DNA of 51,333 nt from UBA1858 sp045105615 (GCA_045105615.1 JBGCDS010000012.1:1-51333); one strand, 5' to 3'; shown: positions 1 to 9,257, numbered from the stretch's first letter. Program-made: numbers and translations. The notes: generated from the letters alone by a model not told the origin.

Positions 1-131
1 ATAATGATCCCGACACCTAATAGTGCTACACCTGTCCAAACCCATGGACCCCCGGCTAACACGCCAAACAGCGCCGCTAATATTAGCAATGGTGCTAAAA
101 AATAACGTACGTTGATTAAAAATTTCTTCAT
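1..131 (-). CDS. N-terminal fragment of an unidentified integral membrane protein
   Basis: The ATG lies at 129-131 on the minus strand and the reading frame stays open to the left edge, giving 43 codons. A strong GGAGG Shine-Dalgarno (137-141) sits 5 nt before the ATG, which makes this a real gene start rather than a chance frame. The peptide has a short basic N-terminus (MKKFLINVRY), then a hydrophobic segment (about residues 11-26), a GGPWVW turn, and the start of a second hydrophobic segment. The GG-x-W-x-W turn between two helices faintly recalls integral-membrane di-iron desaturases/hydroxylases of the AlkB type, but no histidine box is inside the window, so that is only a guess. The gene reads away from msrB in the same direction, 193 nt downstream of it. 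Confidence 0.6.
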   Translation of the reverse strand, partial: MKKFLINVRYFLAPLLILAALFGVLAGGPWVWTGVALLGVGII

Positions 132-324
132 CGGTACCTCCAATTTACTTAATGAAAACCTGATCTATCAATATAGACCTTATTATTATTAATTTTCTAA
201 CTTCTTAGGCAGCCAAAATTACCAAAACTGCTTCTGGAATGCCAAGATTATAGCACCCAAACTTAGTAAAACCACTCTGAATAATGAATCCTGACTCGCT
301 AATTTATAAGTAGTTTATAGGGGT

Positions 325-720
325 TTATCCATTCTCAGGAACAAACTCTAACGACAGCGAATTAATACAGTAGCGTTTTCCGCTTGGCTCAGGGCCATCA
401 TCAAACACATGACCGAGATGCGAGCCGCATTGATTACAGCAGACTTCAGTGCGCGTCATTCCATGGGATTGATCTGTAATATAGCGAATAGCTTGATCTG
501 ATGCGGATTTCCAGAAGCTAGGCCAACCTGAACCGGAGTCGAATTTAGTATCGGACATGAACAACTCGTTTTTACAGCAAACGCAGACAAATTTACCTGC
601 ATTTTTTTCGTCTAAATATTGACCTGTAAATGGCGGTTCCGTCCCCTTTTGCCAACATATGGCAAACTGCTCAGGGGACAGTTTATTTTTCCACTGGTTG
701 GACTCGTCTTCGCCAGCCAT
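325..720 (-). CDS. msrB: Peptide-methionine (R)-S-oxide reductase MsrB
   Basis: MsrB reduces the R-epimer of methionine sulfoxide in oxidised proteins and lies in the cytoplasm. The 131-residue product is a single SelR domain of normal length. Visible are the zinc-binding pairs C46/C49 and C95/C98, the conserved DSGxGWPSF loop (61-69), the SHGM and HLGHVFDDGP segments, and the catalytic RYCINS motif with C118. The family's usual resolving cysteine in the DSGCGWPSF loop (present in E. coli MsrB) is serine here (S64), so regeneration must use another cysteine or act directly through a reductant. The start is 8 nt after the pnp stop codon, so it is probably co-transcribed as the last gene of the rpsO-pnp operon. 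Confidence 0.95.
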   Translation of the reverse strand: MAGEDESNQWKNKLSPEQFAICWQKGTEPPFTGQYLDEKNAGKFVCVCCKNELFMSDTKFDSGSGWPSFWKSASDQAIRYITDQSHGMTRTEVCCNQCGSHLGHVFDDGPEPSGKRYCINSLSLEFVPENG

Positions 721-728
721 TTAGATTT

Positions 729-2804
729 TTATTCTTCGACAGCTTTCATACTCAAACGAATGCGATTTTGCTTGTCTACTTCTAAAACTTTGACGGTAAC
801 CATGTCACCTTCAGAAAGCTCATCAGAAACATTCTCAACGCGCTCATTTGAAATTTGTGAAATATGCACTAGCCCATCACGACCCGGAAGAATAGTGACA
901 AATGCACCAAAGTCCATAATTTTAGCCACTTTACCTTCGTAAGTAGCACCGACTTCTACATCTGCTGTAATCAACTCGATACGCTTCTGAGCCTCTTCAC
1001 CTGCAGCACGATCAACTGAGGCAATTTTAATATTACCCTCGTCATCAATATCTACTGTTGCGCCAGTTTCTTCAGTGATAGCACGAATAACTGCACCACC
1101 TTTACCAATCACATCACGAATCTTATCTGGGTGCACCTTCATTGCTAATAAGCGTGGTGCAAACTCAGACATTTCAGCAGGATTCTCAAGTACTTCATTC
1201 ATTTTAGAAAGAATATGAATACGGCCGTCTTGAGCTTGAGCAAGGGCTATTTTCATAATTTCTTCAGTTATACCTTGAATCTTAATATCCATCTGAAGTG
1301 CGGTAATACCTTTACTAGTACCCGCTACTTTAAAGTCCATATCACCAAGATGATCTTCATCCCCTAAAATGTCAGACAACACTGCAAAATCATCGCCTTC
1401 TTTAATAAGACCCATCGCAATACCTGCAACCGGTGCTTTAATCGGCACACCTGCATCAAGCAAAGACAAACTAGTACCACAAACTGATGCCATAGAACTT
1501 GAGCCATTAGATTCTGTGATTTCAGACACGACGCGAATCACATAAGGGAATTCTTCCTGTGTTGGCATAATTGCTTGAACACCGCGTTTAGCTAACTTTC
1601 CATGACCAATTTCTCTTCGCCCTGGAGAACCTGTTCTACCCGCTTCACCAACTGAATATGGAGGGAAGTTGTAATGCAACATAAAGGTATCTTTAAACGA
1701 ACCTTCAATAGCATCAATAATCTGCGCATCACGACCTGTGCCAAGCGTTGTGACTACTAACGCCTGTGTTTCACCACGTGTAAATAAAGCTGAGCCATGA
1801 GTACGTGGAAGCACTCTAGTACGCACATAAATTGGTCGTACTGTTTTTGTATCTCGTCCATCAATTCTTGGCTCACCAGAAATTACTTTTCCACGAACAA
1901 CGCGCTTCTCTAATTTGCCAAATGCACCACTGACATCTGCTTCAGAAGGACCATCTTCTGAGCTAATTTCTTCAACTGCTTTTGCTCTTAGTTCGCCAAC
2001 GGCTTCTTGGCGAGAAAGCTTTTCTGAGATCTTATAAGCATCACTTAAAGGTTGCTCAAATGATGCAGCCACTTTATCTGCTAAAGACTTATCTTCTTCT
2101 TCCGCAGTCCATTCCCAACGCGGCTTACCAACTTCACTAGCAAGTTCTTTAATTGCATTAATAACCACTTGCATCTCTTTATGGCCATACATGACTGCGC
2201 CTAACATAACGTCTTCTGACAATATGTTTGCTTCAGACTCAACCATTAATACAGCGCTATCCGTACCGGCAACGACCAATTCAAGATCAGATTCTTCTAA
2301 CTGGCTAATCGTAGGATTTAATACATACTTACCATCGATATAACCAACTTTGGCAGCACCGATAGGTCCGTCAAATGGAATCCCTGAAATAGATAGTGCA
2401 GCCGAGGTTCCGATTAAGGCAGGGATATCTGAATCAATATCCGTATTCATTGATACGACAGTGGCAATCACTTGGACTTCATTCTTGAAGCCTTTCGGGA
2501 ATAGAGGGCGTATTGGACGATCAATTAAACGGCAGGTCAGCGTTTCTTTTTCTGAAGGTCGACCTTCACGCTTGAAAAAACCACCAGGTATTTTACCTGC
2601 TGCATAAGTCTTTTCTTGATAGTTAACCGTGAGCGGGAAGAAATCTTGTCCTTCTCTGGCTTTCCTTACACCAACAGCAGTCACTAAAACTGACGTATCG
2701 CCCATACTAACTAAAACAGCACCGTCTGCCTGACGAGCAATTTCGCTAGTCTCGATAGTGACTTCTTGTGCACCGAATTGGAATGATTTCTTTATGCTTT
2801 TCAC
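729..2804 (-). CDS. pnp: Polyribonucleotide nucleotidyltransferase (PNPase)
   Basis: PNPase is the phosphorolytic 3'-to-5' exoribonuclease of mRNA decay and a partner of the RNA degradosome. The 691-residue product has the full family order: a first RNase PH domain (about 15-145), a helical linker, a second RNase PH domain (about 312-535) with the conserved DILGDEDHLGDMDFKVAG stretch, a KH domain (about 555-612) with GKGG at 567-570, and an S1 domain (about 618-690). FFKREGRPSEKE in the first RNase PH domain is a family hallmark. The start is a GTG (2802-2804) with AGGA about 8 nt before it. It follows rpsO across a 133-nt spacer with two hairpins, the arrangement at which E. coli PNPase autoregulates its own mRNA. 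Confidence 0.98.
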   Translation of the reverse strand: MKSIKKSFQFGAQEVTIETSEIARQADGAVLVSMGDTSVLVTAVGVRKAREGQDFFPLTVNYQEKTYAAGKIPGGFFKREGRPSEKETLTCRLIDRPIRPLFPKGFKNEVQVIATVVSMNTDIDSDIPALIGTSAALSISGIPFDGPIGAAKVGYIDGKYVLNPTISQLEESDLELVVAGTDSAVLMVESEANILSEDVMLGAVMYGHKEMQVVINAIKELASEVGKPRWEWTAEEEDKSLADKVAASFEQPLSDAYKISEKLSRQEAVGELRAKAVEEISSEDGPSEADVSGAFGKLEKRVVRGKVISGEPRIDGRDTKTVRPIYVRTRVLPRTHGSALFTRGETQALVVTTLGTGRDAQIIDAIEGSFKDTFMLHYNFPPYSVGEAGRTGSPGRREIGHGKLAKRGVQAIMPTQEEFPYVIRVVSEITESNGSSSMASVCGTSLSLLDAGVPIKAPVAGIAMGLIKEGDDFAVLSDILGDEDHLGDMDFKVAGTSKGITALQMDIKIQGITEEIMKIALAQAQDGRIHILSKMNEVLENPAEMSEFAPRLLAMKVHPDKIRDVIGKGGAVIRAITEETGATVDIDDEGNIKIASVDRAAGEEAQKRIELITADVEVGATYEGKVAKIMDFGAFVTILPGRDGLVHISQISNERVENVSDELSEGDMVTVKVLEVDKQNRIRLSMKAVEE

Positions 2805-2855
2805 TCAAGATTTCCTGTTTGAATTGAAGATTTATTTTTGAATACGTGAATACGA

Positions 2856-2877
2856 CACGATACTGATTTGCATCGTG
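2856..2877 (-). promoter_or_regulatory. Stem-loop in the rpsO-pnp spacer (pnp-proximal)
   Basis: CACGAT (2856-2861) and ATCGTG (2872-2877) form a 6-bp stem with a 10-nt loop in the pnp leader. Together with the second stem at 2903-2931 it resembles the tandem hairpins of the E. coli pnp leader, where RNase III cleavage and PNPase autoregulation take place. The role here is inferred from position only. Confidence 0.45.
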
Positions 2878-2902
2878 CTAATAGATTTTCCTACATAAGA
2901 GG

Positions 2903-2931
2903 CATGGCTACGCAATGTTTGCTGAGCCATG
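2903..2931 (-). promoter_or_regulatory. Stem-loop immediately after rpsO (rpsO-pnp spacer)
   Basis: CATGGCT (2903-2909) pairs with AGCCATG (2925-2931), and the enclosed GCAA/TTGC adds a second 4-bp helix after a small internal loop. The structure begins 7 nt after the rpsO stop codon. There is no run of T after it on the minus strand, so it looks like an mRNA processing or stabilising hairpin (RNase III-type site in E. coli) rather than a full terminator. Confidence 0.55.
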
Positions 2932-2937
2932 TAGATA

Positions 2938-3207
2938 TTATCGACGCAGGCCTAATGACGAAATCAGCTGCTGATAGCGTTGCTGATCTTTGCGTTTTAT
3001 ATAATCGAGTAATTTACGTCGTTGATTGACCAGCTTTAATAAGCCATGTCTAGAATGATGGTCATGCTTATGGTCTGCGAAATGATCACTAAGGTACTTT
3101 ATTCGAGCAGACAGTAACGCCACCTGAACTTCTGGAGACCCTGTGTCATTTGCTGACTGTTGATACTGCTTGACGATGCCCGATTTATCTTCCGCTGTTA
3201 GTGCCAT
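2938..3207 (-). CDS. rpsO: 30S ribosomal protein S15
   Basis: S15 binds the central domain of 16S rRNA early in 30S assembly. The 89-residue product matches the family length exactly and shows the S15 signature: GSPEVQVALLSARI near the N-terminus, then the DHKHDHHSRHGLLKLVNQRRKLLDYI core and the YQQLISSLGLRR end. The start ATG at 3205-3207 fits the usual MALTAEDKSGIV N-terminus. It lies between truB and pnp, the standard position in gammaproteobacteria. The spacer upstream (3208-3301) is long enough to hold its own promoter, as in E. coli, but I could not fix one. Confidence 0.98.
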   Translation of the reverse strand: MALTAEDKSGIVKQYQQSANDTGSPEVQVALLSARIKYLSDHFADHKHDHHSRHGLLKLVNQRRKLLDYIKRKDQQRYQQLISSLGLRR

Positions 3208-3301
3208 TTTTATAAACTTTTCTATTAGTAATTACTGAGTGGTATTCTTAAGAGAGCGCGATTCTACCATGTGTCTGCAAAGGCACAATAGCTTAATTGC
3301 C

Positions 3302-4219
3302 TTATGACATGTAAAACTTACTAAAATGGACAAATCCATCGTCTTTCTGCTCTCCTAGACCACGAAAAACCCGATTAGTGTCATAAATACGCATATACTT
3401 GCTGTTTATGGACTCAGGAAATCTAATTTTCCTACCCTGCTCCAAGGACAACAGTAATCCATTTTTCATCTCGAATTGAGGATATTGGTAAAATGCTACC
3501 TCTGCAGGCAGAAGAGTTCTTTCTAGCGCCACGACTCCATCTGCACTAATCTGCTCTAATTGCTCATAGCTGTACATATCATAAGCTAGCCCAAACTCGC
3601 CGACAGACAATCTACGCAGGGTATCAACATGGGCCAAACAGCCTAACTTTGCACCAATATCTTCAACCAGGGTACGAATATAAGTACCCTTCGAGCAGTG
3701 TACGGTCATACCAATTTTATCATCCTCAATGGAATCGATATCAATCGAGTAGATATGTACTTGTCGTGAAGGACGTTCTACCTGCTTACCCTCTCTGGCC
3801 AACTTATACATTGGTACCCCATCTTTCTTAATCGCAGAATACATTGGTGGTATTTGATCAATGTCTCCAACAAATGATTTAACCTTCTCTACTACTGCAT
3901 CAAGATGCTGCTGCTTAACCTCTGCTGTCGCAATAACCTGACCTTCTTTATCCGCAGTATCAGTTTGCTCGCCTAATTTCGCTACTGTGTAATAAGATTT
4001 CTTAGCTCCCATGACATGGTCAGAAATTTTTGTCGCTCGGCCAAAACATAGTACTAACGCACCCGTCGCTAACGGATCAAGTGTTCCTGTGTGCCCAACT
4101 TTTTTTGCATTAAATAATCGCTTAACGCGTTGCAAGGCATGGTTTGAACTCAGACCAATAGATTTATCAAGCACGAGTAAACCGTGAATATCACGGTTGG
4201 ATTTGTTTTTCTTTGCCAA
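3302..4219 (-). CDS. truB: tRNA pseudouridine(55) synthase TruB
   Basis: TruB converts U55 of the tRNA T-loop to pseudouridine. The 305-residue product begins with DIHGLLVLDKS..G.SSN, has the catalytic VGHTGTLDPLATG motif with D48, the YTVAKLGEQTDTADKEG segment, and KGTYIRTLVEDIG around residue 185. The C-terminal roughly 60 residues fit the TruB C-terminal (PUA-like) domain. The only reasonable start is a TTG (4217-4219): there is an in-frame stop four codons upstream and no in-frame ATG nearby. No clear Shine-Dalgarno is visible, so initiation may be weak. It sits 80 nt after rbfA in the nusA-infB-rbfA-truB-rpsO operon. Confidence 0.96.
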   Translation of the reverse strand: MAKKNKSNRDIHGLLVLDKSIGLSSNHALQRVKRLFNAKKVGHTGTLDPLATGALVLCFGRATKISDHVMGAKKSYYTVAKLGEQTDTADKEGQVIATAEVKQQHLDAVVEKVKSFVGDIDQIPPMYSAIKKDGVPMYKLAREGKQVERPSRQVHIYSIDIDSIEDDKIGMTVHCSKGTYIRTLVEDIGAKLGCLAHVDTLRRLSVGEFGLAYDMYSYEQLEQISADGVVALERTLLPAEVAFYQYPQFEMKNGLLLSLEQGRKIRFPESINSKYMRIYDTNRVFRGLGEQKDDGFVHFSKFYMS

Positions 4220-4299
4220 GATCTGAGATTAAAAAGCTGAGGGAAATAGAAAGGTTAATGAGAGAAAGTAAATAACAAATAAATCGAAAATATCTGAAC

Positions 4300-4650
4300 T
4301 TAATCCAGCTTTTCTTTAGCTAGTATGTCATTCAAGCGAGCAGATCGCTCCAAGGTATCGTCATAATGAAAAGATAGTGTCGGGACTATACGTAAACGCA
4401 TTAACTTTCCCAATTCTTTACGCAGATAAGCAGAACAACTATTTAAACCAACCTGTAGTTCTTCAACATCTTTATTTTGCGCATAAGGAGAAAAATATAT
4501 TTTTGCTGCAGACAAGTCTTTCGTTACCACAACCTCAGAAATAGTAAAATCCTTCACCCGAGGATCATTAACTGAATCTCTAATCAGCACAACCAACTCT
4601 CTTCGAATTTGTTCAGCAACACGTAATGCGCGAGGAAAATCTTTAGGCAT
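4300..4650 (-). CDS. rbfA: 30S ribosome-binding factor RbfA
   Basis: RbfA binds free 30S particles and is needed for late maturation of the 5' end of 16S rRNA and for cold adaptation. The 116-residue product is a single KH-like RbfA domain: PRALRVAEQIRRELVVLI at the N-terminus, DPRVKDFTISEVVVTKDLSAAKIYFSP in the middle, and LRIVPTLSFHYDDTLERSARLNDIL at the end, where the FHYDDT segment is typical. The length is slightly shorter than E. coli RbfA (133). The start is ATG at 4648-4650, 15 nt after the infB stop codon, so it is tightly linked to infB. Confidence 0.97.
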   Translation of the reverse strand: MPKDFPRALRVAEQIRRELVVLIRDSVNDPRVKDFTISEVVVTKDLSAAKIYFSPYAQNKDVEELQVGLNSCSAYLRKELGKLMRLRIVPTLSFHYDDTLERSARLNDILAKEKLD

Positions 4651-4665
4651 GCCTATGCCAACACA

Positions 4666-7182
4666 TTAATTAATCGTTCGAGCAACTTCAGTGCGCTCGT
4701 AGACTTCAATATTATCGCCCGGCTTCACATCATTGTAGTTCTTAACTGCGATACCGCATTCAGTACCGGCACGAACTTCAGACACATCATCTTTATGGCG
4801 ACGTAAAGATTCTAGCTCACCTTCATAAATAACAACGTTATCACGCAGCACACGAATAGGGTTACCTTTCTTAACAACACCATCAACAACCTGACAACCA
4901 GCAACCGCACCCAACACTGAAGACTTAAATACATCTTTAACTTCAGCAACACCAACTATCTCTTCACGCAATTCTGGCGATAACAATCCACTCATTGCAC
5001 TCTTAACATCATCGATAGCTTCATAAATAATGCTGTAGTAACGCAAATCAACGCCGGTTTCATCTAATGCTTTGCGCGCACTAGCATCTGCACGCACATT
5101 AAAACCAATCACGATTGCACTAGAAGCTGCTGCTAAATTGATATCCGACTCAGTGATTCCACCTACCCCAGAGCTAACAATCGTCACTTTAACTTCATCG
5201 GTTGATAAATCTGCTAAAGAATCTTTCAGCGCTTCGGCACTACCCTGCACATCTGCTTTAACCAAAATATTGACTGATGCAACTTCGCCGTCTTGCATTT
5301 GATTAAAGATATTTTCAAGTTTCGCAGACTGTTGAGCCGAAAGTTTTGATTCACGTGTTTTACCTTTACGCACTTCAGCAACTTCACGCGCTTTACGATC
5401 ATTCTCAACCACAATTGCTTCTTCACCCGCATTAACCGTACCTGATAATCCGAGTACAACCACTGGCAATGAAGGACCTGCTGAGTCTACTGGCTTACCC
5501 TGCTCATCGAACATGGCACGAACACGCCCATATTCTTCACCACATAAAAGAATGTCTCCGCGAGAGAGCTTACCTTCTTGCACTAAAATAGTACTGACCG
5601 GACCACGTCCTTTATCTAAAGTGGACTCAATAACGATACCTGTCGCCGGACCATCAGGCACACCGACCAATTCCATAACCTCAGCTTGTAAACTCAATGC
5701 ATTAAGAAGCTCATCAATACCCTGACCAGTCTTTGCAGACACGTTAATGAACTGCACATCACCGCCCCACTCTTCAGGAACAACTTCTAATCCGGATAAG
5801 TCAGTTCTCACTCGATCTGGATCCGCATCTTCTTTATCAATTTTATTCACGGCAACCACCATAGGCACACCGGCTGCCTTTGAATGTTTCACTGCTTCAG
5901 CTGTTTGCGGCATCACACCATCATCTGCTGACACAACCAATATCACGATATCGGTAGCTTGCGCACCACGAGCACGCATCGCTGTAAATGCAGCATGTCC
6001 TGGTGTATCTAAAAATGTAATCACGCCACTAGGCGTCTCTACATGATAAGCACCAATATGCTGAGTTATCCCACCTGCTTCGCCTGCAGCGACACGAGAG
6101 TGACGAATATAATCTAATAATGAGGTTTTACCGTGATCAACATGACCCATGACTGTAACGACTGGAGGTCGTGGAACCGATGACTCCGAATCATAAACGT
6201 GTTTAACTACTTTAGATTCAATATCGTTTTCTGCAAACGCCTTAGCAGTATGGCCCAGCTCTTCCACAACGAGAATTGCTGTGTCTTGATCAATCACTTG
6301 GTTAATGGTGGCCATGGCTCCCATATTCATCATGACCTTAATCACCTCAGCAGCTTTAATTGCCATCTTTTGAGCAAGATCAGAGACGGAAATACTATCT
6401 GGAACTAATACCTCTCTCACGACCGGCGCAACAGGACGTTCAAAGCCATGTTTACCAGAACCTTCTACTTTATGTTGCGTGCGTGATCTTGATTTTGGTT
6501 TTCGACGGCCGCGCTTATCGCTGGAAACATGTAATTCTTTACGCTTCCCATGATCATCGTCTTTGCCTTTCTTACGGCCCGCTTTCTTATCTTTAGCCGG
6601 CGCTTCTTTAGGCTTGGCTGGCGCTGCGGCGACGGGTGCTGCTGCCGCTTGCTTTTCTTGTGCAGCCGCTGCCGCTTCAGCTGCTATGCGTTGTTCTTCA
6701 GCTTCTTTAGCAAGAATTGCTTCTTGAGCTTTACGCTCTTCTTCTTCAATGCGAGCTGCTTCTGCATCCTTTAAATCTTGTTCTTTTTTCTCGGCTGCTA
6801 ATTTTTGTTGCTCAAGCTCTTCCTCTTCTTTACGCTTTAGCTCTTGCTCTTCAATTAACTCACTACGCTTGACGTAAGTTTTCTTTCTACGCACTTCGAC
6901 GTTCACCGTTTTAGTCGTTGCTGTACGACCCTGCCCACCAGTCGCTTTTAACTGTGATGTGCTTTTACGTCTAAGGGTGATTTTTTTACCTTCTTCTGTA
7001 GACCCACCCAGCTTCGCACCTTTGCTTTGGCGCAAGTGCTCTAGGAGTTGTAGCTTTTCACTATCTGAGATTTCCTGATCAGGCGCAGAAAAACTTAATC
7101 CAGCATCTTTAAGCTGCTCCAGTAATTTATCAACTGGAGTTCCAACGACTTCTGCTAATTGTTGTACAGTGACTTGTGCCAT
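4666..7182 (-). CDS. infB: Translation initiation factor IF-2
   Basis: IF-2 is the GTPase that brings fMet-tRNA to the 30S P site and promotes subunit joining. The 838-residue product has an N-terminal IF2_N domain (about 1-55), a long charged K/E/A-rich linker (about 100-245), a second IF2_N domain (about 260-330), then the G domain with GHVDHGKTS near residue 344, DTPGHAAFTAMRARGA and NKID motifs, and C-terminal domains II, III and IV ending in a beta-barrel. The ATG at 7180-7182 follows GAGGG by a few bases. It lies 28 nt after nusA. The alanine-rich linker is normal in gammaproteobacteria. Confidence 0.98.
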   Translation of the reverse strand: MAQVTVQQLAEVVGTPVDKLLEQLKDAGLSFSAPDQEISDSEKLQLLEHLRQSKGAKLGGSTEEGKKITLRRKSTSQLKATGGQGRTATTKTVNVEVRRKKTYVKRSELIEEQELKRKEEEELEQQKLAAEKKEQDLKDAEAARIEEEERKAQEAILAKEAEEQRIAAEAAAAAQEKQAAAAPVAAAPAKPKEAPAKDKKAGRKKGKDDDHGKRKELHVSSDKRGRRKPKSRSRTQHKVEGSGKHGFERPVAPVVREVLVPDSISVSDLAQKMAIKAAEVIKVMMNMGAMATINQVIDQDTAILVVEELGHTAKAFAENDIESKVVKHVYDSESSVPRPPVVTVMGHVDHGKTSLLDYIRHSRVAAGEAGGITQHIGAYHVETPSGVITFLDTPGHAAFTAMRARGAQATDIVILVVSADDGVMPQTAEAVKHSKAAGVPMVVAVNKIDKEDADPDRVRTDLSGLEVVPEEWGGDVQFINVSAKTGQGIDELLNALSLQAEVMELVGVPDGPATGIVIESTLDKGRGPVSTILVQEGKLSRGDILLCGEEYGRVRAMFDEQGKPVDSAGPSLPVVVLGLSGTVNAGEEAIVVENDRKAREVAEVRKGKTRESKLSAQQSAKLENIFNQMQDGEVASVNILVKADVQGSAEALKDSLADLSTDEVKVTIVSSGVGGITESDINLAAASSAIVIGFNVRADASARKALDETGVDLRYYSIIYEAIDDVKSAMSGLLSPELREEIVGVAEVKDVFKSSVLGAVAGCQVVDGVVKKGNPIRVLRDNVVIYEGELESLRRHKDDVSEVRAGTECGIAVKNYNDVKPGDNIEVYERTEVARTIN

Positions 7183-7210
7183 GCGCCCTCTAATTTAATT
7201 TGTTACTTCT

Positions 7211-8710
7211 TTATTTTGCTTCTTCTTCTGCAAACCATGGCGCACGTGCTTCCATAATAAGCTCGCCCGCTTTTTCTTCTGTCAGACCTTCGATATCAGC
7301 AATATCGTCAACAGCCTGTTCCGCTAAATCTTCCATTGTAATGACGCCTTTAGCAGCCAACTCAAAAGCCAAATCTCGCGTCATGCTTTCCATGCCGAGT
7401 AAATCTTCAGCTGGTTCAGCACTATCTTCTCCACCACCAGAAATAGCCAGTGTTAATAATGCATCACGTGCACGACCTCTTAACTCTTCAACCATTTGCT
7501 CGTCGAACTCTTCAACTTCTAGTAATTCTTTAGGTGGAACATAGGCAATTTCATCAACCGTTGAAAATCCTTCCTGAACTAAAATAGCGGCGACTTCTTC
7601 ATCGACATCTAAATGCTCCATGAACAGTTGTTGAAGAACTTTCATTTCACCTTCGTTCTTCTCTTCAGCCTGACCTTCAGTCATGACATTCAGCTCCCAA
7701 CCAGTCAGTTCGCTAGCAAGCTTCACATTCTGCCCACCACGTCCGATTGCTTGAGATAATTTTTCTTCTTCAACCGCAATATCCATGCTGTTAGATTCTT
7801 CATCAACAACAATCGACAAAGTCACCGCGGGAGACATTGCGTTAATCACAAATTGTGCAGGATTCTCATCCCACAAAATAATATCAATGCGTTCACCCGC
7901 CAATTCATTTGACACGGATTGAACACGCGAACCCCGCATACCAACGCAGGCACCAACAGGATCGAGTCTCGGATCAAGTGAGCGAACAGCAATTTTTGCG
8001 CGCAAACCTGGGTCACGCGCTGCACCCAACACATCAATCAAATCTTGGCCAACTTCTGGCACTTCAAGCTTAAATAGCTCAATTAAAAATTCAGGTGCTG
8101 TTCTAGTAAGAAACAACTGTGGCCCACGTAATTCTGAGCGCACATCTTTTAAGAAAGCACGTATACGGTCACCTGGTCTTACAGATTCACGCGGAATCAA
8201 ATCTTCTCTAGGGATAAAGCCTTCAGCGTTTCCGCCCAAGTCAATATAAACACCACTATGTTCAGCGCGCTTTACGACACCCATGACTAATTCGCCTACG
8301 CGGTCTGCATAAGCATCAACAATTTGCGCTCGCTCAGCTTCTCGCACCTTCTGAACAATCACTTGTTTAGCAGTATGAGCAGCGATACGGCCAAAAGCCA
8401 CAGACTCAATACTTTCTTCTACATATTCACCCACCTGAATATCAGGGTGATTTTGTATCGCATAACTATATAAAATTTGCTTGTCCGGAGATTCGAACTC
8501 AGGATCTTCATCATCCATGACCAACCAACGTCTATATGTATCGTAATCACCAGACTCACGATCAATACCCACGCGCACTTCAATATCTTTGGTATAGCGC
8601 TTACGTGTCGCAGTTGCTAACGCCGCTTCAATTGCCAGAAAAATGATATCTTTATCAACACCCTTCTCATTAGAGACAGTGTCCGCAACCATTAAAATTT
8701 CTTTATTCAT
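7211..8710 (-). CDS. nusA: Transcription termination/antitermination factor NusA
   Basis: NusA binds RNA polymerase and controls pausing, termination and antitermination. The 499-residue product has the N-terminal RNAP-binding domain (about 1-125), an S1 domain (about 135-200, GELVMGVVKRAEHSGVYIDLG), two KH domains (about 230-345, with GMRGSRVQ and GRGGQNVKLASELTGW), and two acidic C-terminal repeats (about 360-425 and 435-495). Two C-terminal repeats are the gammaproteobacterial form, used for contact with the alpha subunit and for autoinhibition. It starts 23 nt after rimP, as in the classical rimP-nusA-infB operon. Confidence 0.98.
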   Translation of the reverse strand: MNKEILMVADTVSNEKGVDKDIIFLAIEAALATATRKRYTKDIEVRVGIDRESGDYDTYRRWLVMDDEDPEFESPDKQILYSYAIQNHPDIQVGEYVEESIESVAFGRIAAHTAKQVIVQKVREAERAQIVDAYADRVGELVMGVVKRAEHSGVYIDLGGNAEGFIPREDLIPRESVRPGDRIRAFLKDVRSELRGPQLFLTRTAPEFLIELFKLEVPEVGQDLIDVLGAARDPGLRAKIAVRSLDPRLDPVGACVGMRGSRVQSVSNELAGERIDIILWDENPAQFVINAMSPAVTLSIVVDEESNSMDIAVEEEKLSQAIGRGGQNVKLASELTGWELNVMTEGQAEEKNEGEMKVLQQLFMEHLDVDEEVAAILVQEGFSTVDEIAYVPPKELLEVEEFDEQMVEELRGRARDALLTLAISGGGEDSAEPAEDLLGMESMTRDLAFELAAKGVITMEDLAEQAVDDIADIEGLTEEKAGELIMEARAPWFAEEEAK

Positions 8711-8733
8711 AACCCGTGCGTTCCTAAAATGCC

Positions 8734-9195
8734 TTATTTTAAATCGCTATAAATTAAATTCGCTCTCTTCACTGCGTTAAATGGAAATTCAACCTGCTCT
8801 CCATCAACCGTCATCGTGATGTTCTCTTCATCTAGCTTGGTCAGCAATCCTAGAAAATTTCTTCTCTCTTGTACTGCCCAACCGAGTCTTACTTTAATTT
8901 CTTTCCCCACATACTTTTTAAAGTGTTCCTGCTTCATCAATGGTCTATCTAGACCTGGTGAAGATACTTCTAATGTATATGCCACGCTAATAGGATCTTC
9001 TACATCCAACACACCGCTAAGCTGGTGACTCACTTCTGAACAATTATCTACAGTGATGCCATCATCATGATCGATGTAAATCCTCACATGCGCATGATTT
9101 TCCGAGCTTCTCAACTGGACACCCCAGAGATCAAAGCCCAATCCTTGTACAACTGGCTCAAATAATTCCTCAAGCCCATCCGAGTCTAGCTTCAC
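8734..9195 (-). CDS. rimP: Ribosome maturation factor RimP
   Basis: RimP assists 30S subunit maturation. The 153-residue product shows LEELFEPVVQGLGFDLWGVQ at the N-terminus, DHDDGITVDNCSEVSHQLSGVLDVEDPI in the middle, YTLEVSSPGLDRPL at the domain junction, and a C-terminal SH3-like barrel. The start is a GTG (9193-9195) with TTAGGAAG upstream at normal distance; no ATG precedes it in frame. It is the first gene of the nusA operon. A terminator-shaped hairpin lies 42 nt upstream, described separately as a possible leader attenuator. Confidence 0.97.
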   Translation of the reverse strand: MKLDSDGLEELFEPVVQGLGFDLWGVQLRSSENHAHVRIYIDHDDGITVDNCSEVSHQLSGVLDVEDPISVAYTLEVSSPGLDRPLMKQEHFKKYVGKEIKVRLGWAVQERRNFLGLLTKLDEENITMTVDGEQVEFPFNAVKRANLIYSDLK

Positions 9196-9237
9196 GTCTG
9201 TCTTCCTAAAATATCGCAGAATTTTCGTTCGGCCAAC

Positions 9238-9257
9238 AAAAAAGCCCCAAACGGGGC
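9238..9257 (-). terminator. Intrinsic terminator-like hairpin in the rimP leader
   Basis: On the minus strand GCCCC-GTTT-GGGGC is followed directly by six T. It stands 42 nt before the rimP GTG and 117 nt after the deacetylase stop codon. It could simply end the deacetylase transcript. However, attenuators in rimP leaders are described in Gammaproteobacteria (the rimP-leader RNA family), and the space after the hairpin is short for a full promoter, so a leader attenuator is equally plausible. Confidence 0.7.

Noticed and set aside
619..942. 107-codon plus-strand frame across msrB and pnp
   Set aside because: Spans the junction of two well-supported minus-strand genes and encodes nothing recognisable.
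5226..5459. 77-codon minus-strand frame inside infB
   Set aside because: Out-of-frame within infB on the same strand; infB is intact, so this is not a sign of frameshift.
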